Source: Plasmopara viticola
Lineage: Eukaryota > Oomycota > Peronosporomycetes > Peronosporales > Peronosporaceae
DNA length: 64,000 nucleotides
Assembly (NCBI GenBank): GCA_001695595.3
Contig: MBPM02000087.1
Coordinates: forward strand, 1 to 64,000
Direction: 5' to 3'
Part shown: positions 18,062 through 29,345 of the stretch, one piece after another
How positions within the stretch are numbered: the stretch's first letter is position 1
Layout of the letters: every line of letters starts with the position of its first letter
The notes under the pieces: generated by a model
Databases searched by the model: none
The model's input: only the letters and a program-made list of their open reading frames with translations
What the model was told of the DNA's origin: nothing
Translations under genes and position numbers: made by a program

Positions 18062-18280
18062 TATACTATATAGAAAGATAATTCAGGATAACAATTTAAT
18101 TAATTCACGATTGAATGGTTATGCGAATTAGAATTTTCTGACAGGGGGTACCCTTGATGCTTTTGAGTAAAACTAATGATACTCTCAGAGCGTCTGATAG
18201 GTTCGATTGAAGGCTCTGGGTGGTTTGTGTGCTTTAGTGTTTTCTACCCATCGATACCATAGGATGGAGCTTGTCAAAAT
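18062..18280. repeat. right terminal inverted repeat of the Polinton
   Basis: Reverse complement of 1-218. Its outer edge as seen here is TTGTCAAAAT at 18271-18280, pairing with the first bases of the window. If the left copy were longer, the true end could lie further right, in the A/T-rich stretch after 18281. Confidence 0.95.
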
Positions 18281-21200
18281 TAGATTTTTTATTTATTTTT
18301 TTGTTTCTAATAGTGTAGGGATGGGGGCCAATGAGTGTGTATGGAGAGTGGTTAGGTTTGGGTGCAAATGTCGCTTTATCATCATATACTTATAAGTGGA
18401 GCACGACTTTTTGCCGTATTTGTAGAAAGCTTGATTATCCGAAATTTCATTTTGAATTTTCAAAACCAGGAGATTCGCCCCCTGAAATTATTTACATCTC
18501 GACTCCGGGTAAAAACCTGTCATTGAATAAAGATCGCATGGAGTAAACTTGATCTACTTATAAAGCATAAAGTGAATTCAATCCTTTGACTGTCCATGGA
18601 TATGCTGATTTAAGGTCGTCTAAAAGAAAAATATTGGATCTTAATACAAATAGACGCTTTCTCATCTGGACTCGACTTTTGTTACTTGAGCACCACCCTA
18701 ACAAATGAGCTGTCGTCTATTACTGAGCATCATGCACAATTCGAGTTTGTCTTTTATTTTTTCTAATCTTTAAGATTGAGAAAAATAACCGGTTACAGCA
18801 TACACTCACGTTGACACGCCGTACAAGTTTATTGTCCTCATTCGTTCTAGAGCCTCAGAGTTTTTGGCTGCTTGTAAAGTTCTATACAAAATTCTGCAAT
18901 ACTAACCTCTTTCATGAAAAAGGTCATCGCTCTCGCCGCATGAGTAGTGTATTGTCTTGTTGTAGCAAAGTTGTCCAAAGTTCTTTTTTCATTGAAAGAT
19001 AACACGAGCTGCAGTTTGCTAAATGTCTGACATCAAGGTTTCGTAATAGTATTTCCAATTCTGAACTAGTTTTTTTTGCTTTGTCGGTGACATCCCACAC
19101 TAAGTACCTATCATAATGATTTAGATGAACATTCATGTAAGTTTAAGTTCGCTGTTGTGGCTTGTGTCGCTTCTACAAAGCTCTAAAAGCAGATATAGTG
19201 ACTACCTTAGTTGACTTAATAAATAGAATAGACTATCTTGTCGTCTGCCTCTGGTTTACATCGAAGTCTAAATCCAACTAAGCTTAAAGACACGAATGAA
19301 GCTTACAGTGTCCAAATGTGACACGATACAAAGGCGTATATACTTTATTCCGTCGCATATTGGCTCGATTGCTCGTGCAGTACTGTTGCGCCACGCACAT
19401 CGGTCACCCAACTCCTCATACAAGTGAGCAAGACTCAAGCCTTATTGTCGGCTACGACCCGCTTACCATGGCATCGGAGGGTGGAGAAGGTATGTGCTCT
19501 TCTTAACAAAATTTGTGTCCAATTGGAGGTCTTACAGCTCATACCACCAAGCCAAGAGCTTTTTAGTGCTTCCTTCTACACGCCGCGTTCACCTAAGCAA
19601 TGCACATGCAAGAGTGTGCTTTGCACATACCATCTCACAAGCCACCAGTGGATTATTACAAGCTCTGAGAGCCTATACCTGGTTAGCCAAAAATTTTAGC
19701 CGATAACCTCGATGAAGTCCACAAATACGACGGGCAATATGAGCAAAACCAAACTCGCCAAATTGTTTAAGTGGGGCATATTAAAGCTTTGCATTAGCCT
19801 TCGCCTTAGCCTCGAGCAATTAAGAAGACAAACATCACCAATAGCGCTAGACTGTAAAATTAGCGAAATAAACCTATGCAGAGACAATCGTGCTCAAATG
19901 AAATGCAAAGATTCTGTGTCGGCACTGCGAATTGTGGTACTTACGACTAACACGATAGCGAAATGTTCTTAAGCGCTGGATAGAAAGGTATAAGAGGCTG
20001 TACTCTCTATCCGCACTTCGAAATAGCTTCAACGAAGTGGATGTGCGGTTGGAGCAGTTAAAAAAGTACAAGTTTGCTAGGCTAAAATTCGTTCTCTAGT
20101 GCCAATAGACCGTCGTCTTGCGATCTAGGGTGCAAATACTTATGTACTATATCTACCGCCGTCAAAATGTTCTCCGTGGCCTCGGGACCTTTTGCTCTAG
20201 CAGAAAGCTTAGATTTATGTCGAAGAGGTTGAAATCCATTTTTAGAAGTATCGATGACGCCAAGGCAATCTTGCTGAAATGGGACCCCGAGCTTCCACTC
20301 GCCTCGGAGCGGATATATTGCCCACTCTAGAAGAAACTCAGTCTAATTCGAGCGATGCATAGCATTACGCGGTGCAGTAAGTGCTCTTTGTCCTCATGTC
20401 GTTAGGTCGTTGGTATCGGAGTCAAATCGATGCGAAGCAGCTCGTGGGTTGTTAAACCCCATCGACGACGACCTTGACTACTTTCGCTCGGACAAGCACT
20501 ACTGCACCAGTTTTTTTCGGCTGAATCGCGAGTACTGAGCGCACAATGAAAGGGCTTCACGACCAAGTCGCTCGATACGTGCCGTTCCAAACGAGGTTGT
20601 GGCACTTCTTGCCCAAAATAGAATTATAGCCCAACTGCGGGACAAGCATTGCGTGGCCGTGTCCGTGTATGACTCGGTGTCATTGTTTACGCGTCTAGGT
20701 TAAATACATGTTAAGTGTTTACAATACACCTTCCTTCATTATCCGGGTTTATACTACGGCCTATGACTACAACGTTGAATCCTGAGTGCGCTTGCATACC
20801 AAAAGAGATGTGTAACGTATGTACTGGTCATCTTTTGTCTATGATCTCACATGATGCGGCAAACCACCAGTGTAAACTAGTTGTAGAAACAACAGATGTC
20901 TACCTTTGATTGAGATCAAATCTCTGACATAGCTTGGACCAAATCATTAAAATCCCGTCTGTGTCGTTTTTTTATGCTTTGACAGGATACACACAGCTCT
21001 ATTGGCTAGCCCTGACTCCCGTCATATATTACTCTAGTTCTGATGGTGAAGAACCAGATAAACGGCTTGCTAGTCTCAGGCACTTGACAATGCGTAAGAA
21101 AGTCAAAGTCTTTGTATTCAAATGACTTATTGTCCTAGAAGCTCCGTCAGTTCATACAGTACACTAGGAGCGCCAAAACCGCGTCTCGTACGACCGCATC

Positions 21201-22611
21201 CTCGTAATTTTAAGTCACTAAGTTGAGAGAACCCTGGAAAGGTCCACTATAATGCAACGAAGGTTGCGCGCAAACCATTTTTATCTTGCTGTCTGGACGT
21301 ACGTCCATCAGTCTTTGGGTGACGAAGATGGCGAGCACTCTCCCCGCTCTACGACTATTGAAGCCTCGATGACGCCGCAATTTAATGGCAGCGCTGTCCT
21401 AAACAAAATAGACTAGGGCGTTCAAGGCTTCCTAAGATGGAGACGCAGTCTTAAACGTGTTTGTTAATGACTGTATCGGATATACGAAATTGTCAAAAGA
21501 GGTGAGTCGACGACAAAAATCCTTGGTACATTTCCGGACTTGTCCATTGGCCCAAGTTGCTAACACAGTGAGCTGGAGGCTTTGTGACTCGCGAATTACT
21601 TAACACAAGGTGCCTTTCGGTGAGACGTCTATACGTTTGAGCGAGAAAGACCTCCCGGTTTCAGCTACTGGACCGATACAGGCGGCGAGCATCACGCTTG
21701 TCTGCTTTGTGCGGCAAGAAAGTTTTCCGTCGTTCACTCTTCGTGACTGTCACGTGCGTGATTTGAGAATCGCACCTAATTCAACGCAAGAATATCACTC
21801 GACGTATATATACCATAACGACAGAGATGGCCTGCACCTGGTATAAGAATACTCTCGACGCCCCCCATACCACGGCTCAATCAGAATACCTTGTTTAGTA
21901 GTAGGTATACCTTCAAGGGATTCAAACGTGAAACCTGACTGTCTTTGACGGCACCTAGAAGTTAATTTCCTTTGACGACTAGCCACCTCAAAAGCTCTCG
22001 GCTTCGATTTAGTGTGCATCTAGAGTAAGCTTATGAGCGGGTATGGCGTTTTTCCCACTACACTTGTTGTGTGTATGGAAGACAGCGGCTTACATAAAAA
22101 TGCCAATTGCTTCTGCTTTTAAATTACAATGGCCTCGAGAAGTTTGTTGCAGCGGTTCCTGCAAGTTTTGTAAAGCGAGTTGACCACGCCACATCCTAGA
22201 AAGTCCTATCGTACCTCTAATACACTTGACCTCTGATCTTAGCGGTCAAGGAGCAAATGATAGAGCTTGATCACACTTTAGCTTCAATCTTTCATGATGA
22301 AAAGGCAGCAATCTCAAGCCATTCAAGTAAAAATTGTCGTGTGACACAAATACCGTTAAGCTATACCAGCCGGAACGGCACTTTCTGCATGCCGTGAGTG
22401 GCATGGCTGGCTTTATGCCGAGATAAATTGATCAAGATCTGTTACTGCACATGAAGTGCGAATTTACGTTTTCTGGTTAGTTGAAAAGAAAATGAAGGAA
22501 TAATGTATCCCTGTCGACGTATTAACTGTGCAACCTCCAAACCTTGATTTTTCAAGAACGATGACTACTTCATTTGTTTATGTCAGAGCTACATCAAAGA
22601 CAATTGTCTTA

Positions 22612-22679
22612 AAGACCTATTTTAGTATTAAGTTTTCTAATATTTTAGTATTAGAAAACTTAATACTAAAATAGGTCTT
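22612..22679. repeat. 29-bp perfect inverted repeat (hairpin)
   Basis: Arms 22612-22640 and 22651-22679 are perfect reverse complements, separated by 10 bases. The sequence is AT-rich. It may be a tiny MITE-like element or its remnant, or a hairpin-forming locus. Confidence 0.9.
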
Positions 22680-23285
22680 AAAGCATTATATAGTAATAGT
22701 AGCTCTTAATACAATGAATATTAGAAATAACCCTCTTCGCTGTCGAACAAAGTATTTCGCAAACATCTATCAAGGCCATAAAAGTAACGTTATAATGTCA
22801 AACATCAAATTTTGATACCACACAAAGGGATATAATCGTGTAGACAAACCTACTAGGCGATCTAGTGGCAATGCATTGTAGCTTTTCTGACGACGTGGAG
22901 GTTGACCGTCGACTTACTGATTGGCATGTGATGCCGCACCTGTCCCATCATTCGCGGTTTTGGGGTGCAACTGCATTAAGCGCATTGAGCTAGAGGGATC
23001 TATATATTTTATGTATACCACGCGATACATCAAACGTCTTTCACGCCACAGGGATCATAACCCTTGGCAGCCAAAAGGGGGGGGTCAAAATCATTTTGGC
23101 GAAAAAAAGAACTACCGATGCTTAAGCTTCGTAGTCTTTCATGCACATTAAGCTGACAAGCCTGACTTGCCTTTCGTTATTGCGTCCGTGAAAAGCTTTT
23201 TAAGACCATGGACACTCATATCAACAAAACGCTGAGCAATTTTGATCGATGCTACACCGCTAAAAAAATTAGCTTAAGCGAGCAC

Positions 23286-23386
23286 ATCACAGTAATACAG
23301 CCACGGTTTGCTTAGTGCTAGTAGCAAGATCAACTATAATTAGCTTGCTACTAGCACTAAGCAAACAGTGGCTGTATAACTGTGAT
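23286..23386. repeat. 43-bp inverted repeat (hairpin), two mismatches
   Basis: Arms 23286-23328 and 23344-23386 match in 41 of 43 positions with a 15-base spacer. A transcript would fold into a long hairpin, so a MITE or small-RNA source are both possible. Confidence 0.9.
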
Positions 23387-26034
23387 CAGCTTTTGATTGC
23401 GTCGCGTGCAGTCCTACGTCTACCTAGGCTCGACCGTCATCGTACAAATCATCAATCAATGAAGCAGCAGATCTAGGCATCGACATTTTGAAGGGGTTGC
23501 ATGTGAGACGACGAAGGCTGTCAGTCAGGCGAGCAATCTAAACAAGACCCCAAAAATTACCTTAGCTCCTAATACTGTGCCTCGATTAAACAGGCCTAAC
23601 GCTGCACCTAAGACCGTGTAGGACAAGCCTTGGATGGAAATTATAAGTGGATTGCCCACCAAACTCGGTTCAGTAAAAAAGGCTCCGGAGAAACAACCAA
23701 AAGCGCCTCGACGGGGAACCTCTCGATATCTTGATTTGTTTTTTTTATGAGTGCTTGTACAGCAATGACCAACATTGCCCATAGAAGGCGAATGTAGCAA
23801 CAAGTTGAAATGTAAAGGATTTGTAATATCGCAAAGACAATGACGTTTTAAGGTTGTTACAGCTCTCTTGTCCCGCAGCTTCGCTGCTTAGGTAAGCTTT
23901 GCAGAGTCAATGAGACATGCCGACGTTAAAATATGGGCTCGCGAGTTCGAACAAATAGAGCTTCTGTAATCTCTTGTACTTTCCAGAGACACTAAATAAA
24001 ACGATTGCAAAATCACAACATCATTTATGATACATCACACACCTCAAATGCAAAAGCTTCGTGGCATACCAAGAACCAAACATACCTTTGCACAAGCGAT
24101 AAAAAACCTCTCCTGTTTTTACATAAAATGCGTTTTTTTATAAAAGAAACTTGGAGTGATTAGAAGCGCAGTTACTGACTTCAAAGTATTGTACGAATTT
24201 GCCTTCTGAAGTGTTCCAAAAATAGAGCATAAAAAATATCAAGGCCCAACCCAAAATGTCGAGCTTCAAGTTCCGTAGACATTATCGGGGCGCCAATTTT
24301 GGAATCCAATACGTCAAGGTGGCTGTGCTCATGAACAGTATCAGAATCAGCCCAATTTAAGCGCAACTTTTGAAATGCAATCAGCAACGAAGAAAATTAT
24401 AGTTCGATTTGCAGTGTACACCTCTGGAATGCAGTAGGTGAGTATGTTTCAACCTGAAGGGCCCAGACCTTGTACCCGCTGAATCTTAATCGAGTCAAGT
24501 GCTGCCACGAAAAGCAACATTGGCTGTCATGGCTGTAGCGACTAAAGACATTAATTTAAGAAAATATTTTGTTCGTCTCGGCCAAGGGCGATGCAGGGCC
24601 GCTGGCTAACTCTGTTCTTCCGAAGTCAAGAAGACGCCGGTCAGTAGTAGGTGCGGAGAGCTTTTCTGAGCTATAACTAAGGGTGTGGAGCAGATAACAA
24701 CCATGAAAGTAGGCCCCGAGAGCTTTATCGTTTTCGTTGGAGAGACTAGCAGCTGTGTTCTGCTGGCTATACGCTTTTGAAAGAAGACTATTTTAAGTCT
24801 TGGTATACTGTGGGACAGTTTTCAGCGTCATAAGGGTCGAAATAAATATGGCTGTAAAGTTTAAGAGTTTCACCATTTTAAGATATTGGTTGTCCTTGAC
24901 ATGAACAAGAATGACAGATCCTTAAATTTACTGTGAATAGTAGATTTCGAGTTGTGAAGAAATTTTGCAAGGTAAGGCCATCGAGACCAGCCGCCCAACA
25001 GATTATCAAAAAGCTTAAATAACAATCAATTTTTGAAGCAAAAATGCTTTCAAGCATGGAGGTGATTGTCATGTTGAAACAAGCTCATTTTAACTTACCG
25101 TGAAAGCTGCGATATCAGTACTATAACTTGTAGACTGGAAAATGCCAGCGCAATTAAGTCCTTAGTCGCCGCCAACATCATTAAGGAATTCTTTATGCTA
25201 CGTAGCTATCTTGCGCTATAATTAGTGTGCAGATCAGGTTTAATCCACAAATCCACAATTCATTTATGCGATGCAACCAATTATAAAGAGGCGAGTATCC
25301 TGGTTACTGCAGATCGTAAACACTTTTCACGATCCTTCGGTTGACCAAGACCAGCGGCCAGATCGACCTATTATGGAAACGGAACAAGATGCTTTCGTTT
25401 CAATCTAAGCTCTTTTTAAAACGTATTTCCTCAAAAGGATTATAATCCCGCGAGCCTGCATGTGACTTTTCGGTGGACGTTGCTTATGCTCCGCAATGCA
25501 TAAATCAATCCCTCTCAGTGACAGCTTTCATCCGCCGACAGACAATTAATCAAAACAAAGCGTTCGCAAACTTCAGACTGCCTTTCTCTAGGCTTTCGCA
25601 AAAGTTAAAGCCGTTTCAGAAAGTTCGAAGAGAAAAAAATTAGCCCACAATTCGTTGAGCAGATCGTTTGAGCTGTTGTCCTCATTTTTTTATCATCAGC
25701 TTGAAATTCGAGAGGACACAACGCTTTCACAAGTGCAAGCCTTTTCTATCGTTCAAAGCTCGTTAATCTTAAGCCATATAAGGATCTTCTGCTTTTATCT
25801 CATATCATTTGCAAAAAGGCAAGACTTAAGTCCACGTTCGAGGTCGATCAGTTGTCTGATAGGTCCATCGATAGTCGGCTAAGCTGTCGTGCTTTGCATA
25901 GTGCAAGCACGCATCTTGCAAATGCCTTAAGACTTGCAGCTTGGTCATTCCCAGCATCCCCACTTTTAATTTTGGCTCCTCCTAGAACGCCTCCCGCTTA
26001 AACCCTGGAAACCAACCCACTTTAACTCGAAGGC

Positions 26035-28035
26035 ATGAAAGCAAAACTTAAGATTGCGTACGAAGGTGACGAGGCTAAGCAAGCAATCCGGCAGTACGTC
26101 GACAATTCTGTCTCTGCCATCGCTTACAAGTGCATCGAGGACGCGTGCGCCGCCGTCAAGGTGGAGGAGGTGGACTATGCCGTGTTGCCTATCGAGTCAT
26201 CGACACTGGGTTGCATCTACGCTCACTACGACTTGCTACTAAAGTATGGCCTGCACATCGTTGGTGAGTACGACCAGCGAGAGACTTTAACCCCCGAGCA
26301 AAAGTCGACTTTCACTCCCTACACACAATTCCTACTGCTCTCAAAGAAGGAAGATTTGGCCATAAATAAAAAGTTCGTCGGTGTTAAGCTCAGGACTTCT
26401 CTGGTGTTCGGCTTCAAAGATTGTAAGACCAAGGACAAGCTCCCGCGCGTGCTCGCGATTTTTTCACAGCACGATCTCGACTTGGCAAAGATCGAAAGCC
26501 GTCCATGGGACAGCCAGGCATCACCGCAGATTGAAGATTCGATCATTAAAACATGCAAATATCATTACCTCTTTTACATGGATGTGCAAGGTCACCTCAC
26601 GGATGCCAATTTGTCTTTGGCCATACGCAGGCTAAAAGAGCTCTGTTCTTTTGTACGCGTTTTCGGCTCTTTTACAACGTCGCAAAGCGAGAAGGTCGTG
26701 GCTGTGGCCGAGCTGTCGACTGAGACCGCCCGTGTCGACAAAGGTATGGAAAGCAGCATGGCTGACAAGTATCCTCTGAACCCGATTTTTCAAAAGGTGA
26801 CGGTGGCCAAGACTGTGCTGATTCATGGTCAGACAAAACAAATGGAAGCCGAGGGTAAGCAGGTGTGGTCTCTGTGCGTGGGTGAGCCCGACTACAGTCC
26901 GCACGACCGTGTACTAGCCGCTGGTGCTAAGGCTATGTTAGAGGGAAACATTAAATACGCGCATATGAAAGGTCTGGTCGAGCTGCGGAACCTCATCTCG
27001 ACGTACCTTAAGCAAGCGAAGGGGCTCGCGTACGATCCAGCTACAGAGTTACTGGTGTCAAACGGTGCACAGCAGTCCGTCTACCAAGCGCTTTACACAA
27101 TATGCCGTCCCGGCCAAAAGGTCATCATCCCGACGCCGTACTGGCTTAACTACCCAGAAATCGTCAAACTTGTGTATGCAGAGCCTGTTGTACTGCGTAC
27201 GACGCTTAAGGAAAACTACCTGATCAACCCAAAGGAGCTCGAAAAGACACTTGCATTGCACTCAGATGCCAAGGTCATCATCTTGTGTAATCCAAGCAAT
27301 CCGTCCGGCACACTCCATAGTCCTGAGCACCTCGAGCGAATTGCTGCAGTGCTGCGCAAGCCTCAATTTCGTCATATCTTGGTCATATCTGATGAGATTT
27401 ACGAGCAATTGCTGTACCAGGACGAGGGCGTACCGGAGCGCAAGCATGTGAGCTTTGGCACACTTCCAGGCATGTATGAGCGCACACTGTTAGTTAACGG
27501 ATTTTCCAAAGCACACGCCATGACTGGCCTCCGTGTGGGTTATCTAGCCGCGCCTAAACACTACATCGATCCATGCACGTTGCTACAGGCGCAGCTGACG
27601 TCGTGTCCCAACACCATAGGCCAGGTGGCTGCTATAGAGGCCCTCAAGTATGAGCTTGAATGTATGGACAAGGGCGAGCGTCGCATCACAGAAGTGATGA
27701 AAGATTTGGACATCAAGCGCCGTTACATCGTCAAGCGACTGACGGCCATGCCCAAGATGCGCTTTGCGTATCCAACTTCAGCTTTTTACGTGTTTTTGGA
27801 TCTGTCGTTGTACTTTAAGAGCAAAAGGGCTTTCAATGCCGACAAAAGCGTCACCATCACAAGTGTTGACGACTTTTGTGCACACCTATTGCAAGAATTG
27901 CACATTGCTGTGGTACCTGGCTCAGAGTTTGGCGACGAATTTGGCATGCGTATTTCGTACGCAAGCTCGATGGAAACGATCACGCACGCAATGGATGGCA
28001 TGGAAAAGCTACTCAACTCTTTGACCTTTGAGTAG
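26035..28035 (+). CDS. prephenate dehydratase/ACT-like region fused to class I aminotransferase
   Basis: A single open frame of 666 residues joining two steps of aromatic amino-acid metabolism. Residues 1-105 resemble the end part of prephenate dehydratase (VDYAVLPIESSTLGCIYAHYD), 115-215 an ACT regulatory domain with the family motif KIESRPW (152-158). The catalytic TRF motif of the dehydratase appears as YTQF (96-99), Arg to Gln, and the domain is about 70-80 residues shorter than usual, so dehydratase activity is doubtful. Residues 245-666 are a class I pyridoxal-phosphate aminotransferase: NPSNPSG (419-425), SDEIYE (452-457) and the PLP lysine K492 in GFSKAHAMTGLRVGY. Aspartate or prephenate aminotransferase activity is likely. 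No intron is needed. Confidence 0.88.
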   Translation: MKAKLKIAYEGDEAKQAIRQYVDNSVSAIAYKCIEDACAAVKVEEVDYAVLPIESSTLGCIYAHYDLLLKYGLHIVGEYDQRETLTPEQKSTFTPYTQFLLLSKKEDLAINKKFVGVKLRTSLVFGFKDCKTKDKLPRVLAIFSQHDLDLAKIESRPWDSQASPQIEDSIIKTCKYHYLFYMDVQGHLTDANLSLAIRRLKELCSFVRVFGSFTTSQSEKVVAVAELSTETARVDKGMESSMADKYPLNPIFQKVTVAKTVLIHGQTKQMEAEGKQVWSLCVGEPDYSPHDRVLAAGAKAMLEGNIKYAHMKGLVELRNLISTYLKQAKGLAYDPATELLVSNGAQQSVYQALYTICRPGQKVIIPTPYWLNYPEIVKLVYAEPVVLRTTLKENYLINPKELEKTLALHSDAKVIILCNPSNPSGTLHSPEHLERIAAVLRKPQFRHILVISDEIYEQLLYQDEGVPERKHVSFGTLPGMYERTLLVNGFSKAHAMTGLRVGYLAAPKHYIDPCTLLQAQLTSCPNTIGQVAAIEALKYELECMDKGERRITEVMKDLDIKRRYIVKRLTAMPKMRFAYPTSAFYVFLDLSLYFKSKRAFNADKSVTITSVDDFCAHLLQELHIAVVPGSEFGDEFGMRISYASSMETITHAMDGMEKLLNSLTFE

Positions 28036-28703
28036 GCGATCTCTACCACCTTTGGTTTCTTGGTTTGCTAAAGGATTAGGACATGTCGCATGAAATCCTT
28101 TGGAATCCTTACAGTACATTCAATACGTCTGTTAAGTCAATTCTCCTTAACGATTTTAGTTTACGAGCAAGTCTGTCCGCGACCACACATTCATCCAGAT
28201 AGCTTTGTGCATTATAGGCTCGAGCGCAATTTCGCAAAGTTAGCTAGCAGCTAAGCTGTCGCTTAAGACCTGCCATGTCGCGAACGTCCGTATGACCAGG
28301 CTGAATCCGACAATTAATTCATGATAAAAAAGATCGGTGTTGTCGGAGGTGGGTCTTGATTTGGCTTTAATTTCAAACATTCAGCTTGTAATTACCTACA
28401 CTTCTTGTGTAGCTACCCAAGTCAGGGTTTGCTAATCACATCAGAACACTAAGCTTGAAAATTACAAGGAAATCGTTGTATCAGCGTTCACCTCGAATTA
28501 AGACATCGATCGTACGATATGGCTTAGCCAGTCATGCAAGCCGGTCTGTTGTTGTTGTGAGATAACCTAGCATGTTCTTAAGAGCAGAGTTAACCTGTAC
28601 CTCGTTGTCGGACGACTTAAACGAATCGTGCATCATTTGATCTTTCAAAAAGGGACGTGCAGGAAAATATACAATCTCCCAGTGAACGACCCTGGTTTGC
28701 AGT
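28036..28703. other. intergenic, no supported gene
   Basis: Downstream flank of the aminotransferase fusion. I see only short frames and no clear repeat before the SINE target site. Confidence 0.5.
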
Positions 28704-28719
28704 TTCAACATTTATTTGT

Positions 28720-29037
28720 ATTGTATTGTATTACGTTATCGCGTTGCCAAGTTATGCACGTGCTAGGCTCAGTCTGGCTAGTCCACGGCATAGATTGGTG
28801 TCCGCATACGTCGGGTCTCGTTCGGCGGGCAGTGCAGCCAGCACCGAGTTCGTGAGGGTCTTCCATTATTTTGTTGAACTCTGACTTGGTAAGAGCCCAG
28901 GTGGCGCCCGGTGCTGGAGACCGTCGCGTCGAGGGTGAGACTCGTCAGAGACCCGCAGATGCCCGAGAGCACCTGTCCGAAGCGCGCGAGCATTTAGCCC
29001 CCGCGCTTGGAAGGAGGGCGTCACCCCAACCTTTTCC
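28720..29037 (-). mobile_element. SINE-like retroposon, copy A
   Basis: A 318-base unit closely similar to 58025-58341. It is flanked by a direct 16-base duplication TTCAACATTTATTTGT (28704-28719 and 29043-29058). Read on the minus strand it has a GC-rich body beginning GGAAAAGGTTGGGG and ends in a short pentameric tail (ATACA)n, as SINEs with LINE-type tails do. No coding capacity. Confidence 0.85.
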
Positions 29038-29224
29038 ATAGATTCAACATTTATTTGTCATACAATATTCTTGAAAATCATCATATACACTAAATCAATT
29101 CTGTAACGAATTGATTTTGTGTAAATCATGACTTTCAAAAGGCACCACTCTATTTAACAAAGTCAAGATTTTATGTAAAGTCTATACTTTCAATGAGATT
29201 GGGTACGTCATAGAGGAAACAGAC

Positions 29225-29345
29225 AATCCTGAATCTTTTTTTGTACAAAGAGTCGGTTTGGTCACAGGATTGACCAAACAGGCAGTGAGGGTTAGCAGAA
29301 TCATTAAATGATGACCAAGCCAACTTCCGAAAAGATAGTTTACTG
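29225..29345. repeat. dispersed repeat, copy 1
   Basis: Diverged match to 60490-60610. Both contain the exact 15-mer TGACCAAACAGGCAG followed about 30-40 bases later by TGACCAAGCCAA. Probably part of an old transposon; the family is not recognised. Confidence 0.55.

Larger units (their letters stand above)
1..18280. mobile_element. Polinton/Maverick element (virus-like self-synthesising transposon), decayed
   Basis: Seen: inverted repeats at both ends (1-218 and 18062-18280) enclose genes for protein-primed DNA polymerase B, chromodomain integrase, packaging ATPase, penton, major capsid protein, cysteine protease and a fibre-like protein. This gene set is the known hallmark of Polintons, which are thought to switch between transposon and virion life styles. 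The length of about 18.3 kb fits the family. The left edge coincides with the first base of the window, so the outermost bases and the 6-bp target duplication cannot be checked. Several genes are frameshifted, so the copy is unlikely to be autonomous. A CRN effector gene lies inside it. Confidence 0.95.
18281..26034. other. gene-poor host sequence
   Basis: Only short, patternless frames occur (none above about 90 residues) and none carries a motif I recognise. The stretch is probably old repeat sequence. Two notable structures, the inverted repeats at 22612-22679 and 23286-23386, are listed separately. I see no tRNA, rRNA or CRISPR array. Confidence 0.6.

Noticed and set aside
23938..23965. 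GAGTTCGAAC, considered as the B box of a tRNA
   Set aside because: No matching A box, acceptor stem or cloverleaf could be drawn around it.
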